From assembly GCA_041499035.1 (NCBI GenBank), contig JBGQJK010000033.1, positions 1-6,662 on the forward strand: a stretch of DNA of 6,662 nt. The letters are read 5' to 3'. This DNA is from DATFUL01 sp041499035. Lineage in GTDB: Bacteria > Patescibacteriota > Microgenomatia > UBA8517. The position numbers and the translations under genes were made by a program. Numbering within the stretch: position 1 is the first letter of the stretch; each line of letters opens with the position of its first letter. Below the pieces are notes generated by a model, which made no database searches, had not been told where the DNA came from, and saw only the letters and a program-made list of their open reading frames with translations. Positions 5,088-6,662 of the stretch are shown here, piece by piece.

Positions 5088-6617
5088 ATGCTTGCAAAAG
5101 TTACTTCGGGGGCAACAGTCGGACTTAATGCAACTCTAATTGATGTTGAAGTTGATATCGCAAGTCAGGGACTCCCCATCTTTACAATAGTAGGCCTTCC
5201 GGACAAGGCTGTTGAGGAGTCAAAAGAACGGGTTAGGAGTGCAATTAAAAATTCCGGCGCGGATTTCCCGATTAGCCGGATTACGGTTAATTTGGCTCCT
5301 GCGGACTTACCTAAGGCCGGACCGGCCTACGATTTGCCTATTGCACTCGGAATTTTAATAGCTTCAGGCCAAATTGCTCCGGAAATTGGAGATTCGCTCT
5401 TCTTTGGCGAGCTTTCACTTGACGGGTCTCTAAGGCGTACCAACGGAATTTTACCCATGGCTTACCTAACTGCTCAGAAAAAATTCACTAATATCTTCGT
5501 TCCAAAAGTTAACCAAGAGGAGGCCGCGGTTGTGTCCGGAATTAAGGTTTATCCCATAGATTCACTTCTTACTCTCGTTCGGTTCTTTAATAAAACCATT
5601 GAGTTAACCCCTGCCAAGAAAATTGACTTAAAAACTTTGCTAGTCAGGGGTGAGGCCGAATTTGATTTCTCGGAAGTCATTGGTCAGGAGCAAGCCAAGC
5701 GTGCGCTTGAAATTGCTGCGGCGGGCGGCCACAACATATTCATGAAAGGGACTCCTGGTTCAGGTAAAACCATGTTGGCCCGGGCGATTTCCGGGATTCT
5801 GCCGGCTTTAACCGAGGAAGAAGCTCTCGAGGTCACTAAAATCTATTCAATTACAGGAAACCTGCCTGAGGGCGAGTCAATTATTACAAAACGGCCCTTC
5901 AGAAGTCCGCACCATACAACCAGCCGTATAGGGCTCATCGGAGGGGGTACAAGTCCCATGCCCGGCGAGATTTCCCTTTCCCACCGGGGAGTACTCTTTC
6001 TGGATGAGTTTCCCGAATTTCCACGGCATGTACTGGAGGCCCTACGCCAGCCAATGGAGGACGGAGTTGTTACGATTTCCAGAGCAAAAGGCTCGGTTAC
6101 ATATCCTGCAAAATTTCTTCTTGTCACAGCCAGTAATCCCTGCCCATGTGGCTACTTTGGTGATGCGAAAAAAGCCTGCACCTGCCTGCCCGGAATGATT
6201 TCGCGGTATCAAAAAAGAGTTTCCGGGCCAATCCTTGACAGGATTGATATACACATTGATGTTCCGTCCGTAGAAACTCAAAAGTTGATAATCGAAAGTA
6301 AAATCAAAAGCGAAAACTCAAAACACATCCAAGCCCGGGTTCAGGAGGCCCGCAACCTGCAAATTAAGAGATTTAAAGGCACAACCATTAAATCCAATTC
6401 GGAAATGACAACAAGGGATGTTAAAAAATTCTGCAATCTTGCCGAAGAGTGCAAAATAATGCTTACAAGCGCAGTTTCAACAATAGATTTGTCGGCCCGG
6501 AGTTATTTCAAGGTTATAAAGGTGGCACGAACCATTGCGGATTTATCGGGAGACAGGGGTATCTCAACTCTTCATATAGCCGAAGCCCTTCAATACAGAC
6601 CTAAAAATATTGATTGA
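5088..6617 (+). CDS. comM: ComM/YifB family AAA+ ATPase (Mg-chelatase-like)
   Basis: This 509-residue protein is full length for the YifB/ComM family. In Vibrio and Haemophilus, ComM is a hexameric helicase that promotes branch migration when imported DNA recombines during natural transformation; that role is known there and inferred here. The N-terminal ChlI-like domain (about 20-140) is followed by the AAA+ core (about 190-395) and a C-terminal Mg_chelatase_C domain (about 410-505). Visible motifs are Walker A GTPGSGKT (221-228), SPHHTTS, Walker B LFLDEF with Asp306 and Glu307, and an arginine-rich SGPILDRID segment. Four cysteines (352, 354, 364, 366) form a CxC-x9-CxC cluster that could bind zinc. 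ATG 5088 gives the family start MLAKV; no Shine-Dalgarno precedes it. The gene ends in tandem stops, TGA then TAA. It is not the chlorophyll-pathway Mg-chelatase, whose other subunits are absent here. Confidence 0.93.
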   Translation: MLAKVTSGATVGLNATLIDVEVDIASQGLPIFTIVGLPDKAVEESKERVRSAIKNSGADFPISRITVNLAPADLPKAGPAYDLPIALGILIASGQIAPEIGDSLFFGELSLDGSLRRTNGILPMAYLTAQKKFTNIFVPKVNQEEAAVVSGIKVYPIDSLLTLVRFFNKTIELTPAKKIDLKTLLVRGEAEFDFSEVIGQEQAKRALEIAAAGGHNIFMKGTPGSGKTMLARAISGILPALTEEEALEVTKIYSITGNLPEGESIITKRPFRSPHHTTSRIGLIGGGTSPMPGEISLSHRGVLFLDEFPEFPRHVLEALRQPMEDGVVTISRAKGSVTYPAKFLLVTASNPCPCGYFGDAKKACTCLPGMISRYQKRVSGPILDRIDIHIDVPSVETQKLIIESKIKSENSKHIQARVQEARNLQIKRFKGTTIKSNSEMTTRDVKKFCNLAEECKIMLTSAVSTIDLSARSYFKVIKVARTIADLSGDRGISTLHIAEALQYRPKNID

Positions 6618-6626
6618 TAAATGAGT

Positions 6627-6632
6627 TAAAAT
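6627..6632 (+). promoter_or_regulatory. Candidate -10 box for the next gene
   Basis: TAAAAT matches TATAAT at 5 of 6 positions. With a Shine-Dalgarno about 26 bases downstream, it would give a gene beyond the window a short conventional leader. No convincing -35 is visible and the region is AT-rich, so a chance match is quite possible. No terminator is seen after comM, so the next gene may also be reached by read-through. Confidence 0.3.
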
Positions 6633-6657
6633 GAATAGATAGCAAATTTAAAACTGT

Positions 6658-6662
6658 AGGAG
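6658..6662 (+). promoter_or_regulatory. Shine-Dalgarno of a gene starting beyond the window
   Basis: AGGAG is a strong match to the anti-Shine-Dalgarno and falls at the very end of the window, about 40 bases after comM. A start codon would be expected within about 5-10 bases of the edge. The downstream gene cannot be identified from here. Confidence 0.5.

Noticed and set aside
5843..6281. Open frames opposite and out of phase with comM (5843-6127 and 6042-6281 minus strand, 6004-6198 plus strand)
   Set aside because: They lie inside strongly conserved AAA+ coding sequence and encode no recognisable domain; they are shadows of comM.
5088..6617. Mg-chelatase subunit of chlorophyll synthesis
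   Set aside because: The ChlI-like N-terminal domain, the CPCGY cysteine cluster and the length fit YifB/ComM, and no BchD/BchH-type gene is present.

Overview
The window looks like ordinary chromosome from an uncultured bacterium of the Candidate Phyla Radiation (Patescibacteria), most likely the Microgenomates side. That placement rests on remembered protein style: the MiaA stretch reading VKIWGYDLV, the AI-2E family start MPRKIEVSHKT, and the COG4586-like ATPase segment QLWWDLP. It also rests on the tight packing and the very compact RNase P RNA, and it is an inference rather than a search result. Base composition is moderately AT-rich. TGA is a normal stop in three genes, which argues against the code-25 lineages (Gracilibacteria, Absconditabacteria).

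Region 1 (1-114) is an AT-rich leader with a 7-bp tandem repeat, overlapping inverted repeats and an extended -10 promoter. Region 2 (115-4578) is one tightly packed plus-strand gene run. It holds an ABC ATPase, two ABC-2 type permeases, the tRNA dimethylallyltransferase miaA and an AI-2E family membrane protein. Junctions are overlaps of 3 and 11 bases or gaps of 2 and 4 bases, so the five genes are probably co-transcribed. The three ABC genes should form one transporter of unknown substrate. MiaA and the AI-2E protein look like operon companions rather than transporter parts.

Region 3 (4579-5087) has no protein gene. It holds rnpB, the RNase P RNA, with its own extended -10 promoter, a perfect 11-bp P1 helix, a P4 helix with the bulged U, an L15-like GGU and a GNRA-loop terminator. 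It is followed by a degenerate copy of the rnpB 3' end plus a second terminator, displaced by exactly 75 bases. Region 4 (5088-6617) is a full-length comM/yifB AAA+ ATPase gene. The last 45 bases hold a possible promoter and a Shine-Dalgarno sequence for a gene beyond the window.

I do not see a new defence or mobile system here. The observations most worth following are the rnpB-derived remnant between the two terminators, the stripped-down P12-P14 region of the RNase P RNA, and the matching promoter geometry at the two operon starts (115 and 5088). At both, an extended -10 sits exactly 6 bases before the ATG with no Shine-Dalgarno, which predicts leaderless mRNAs.
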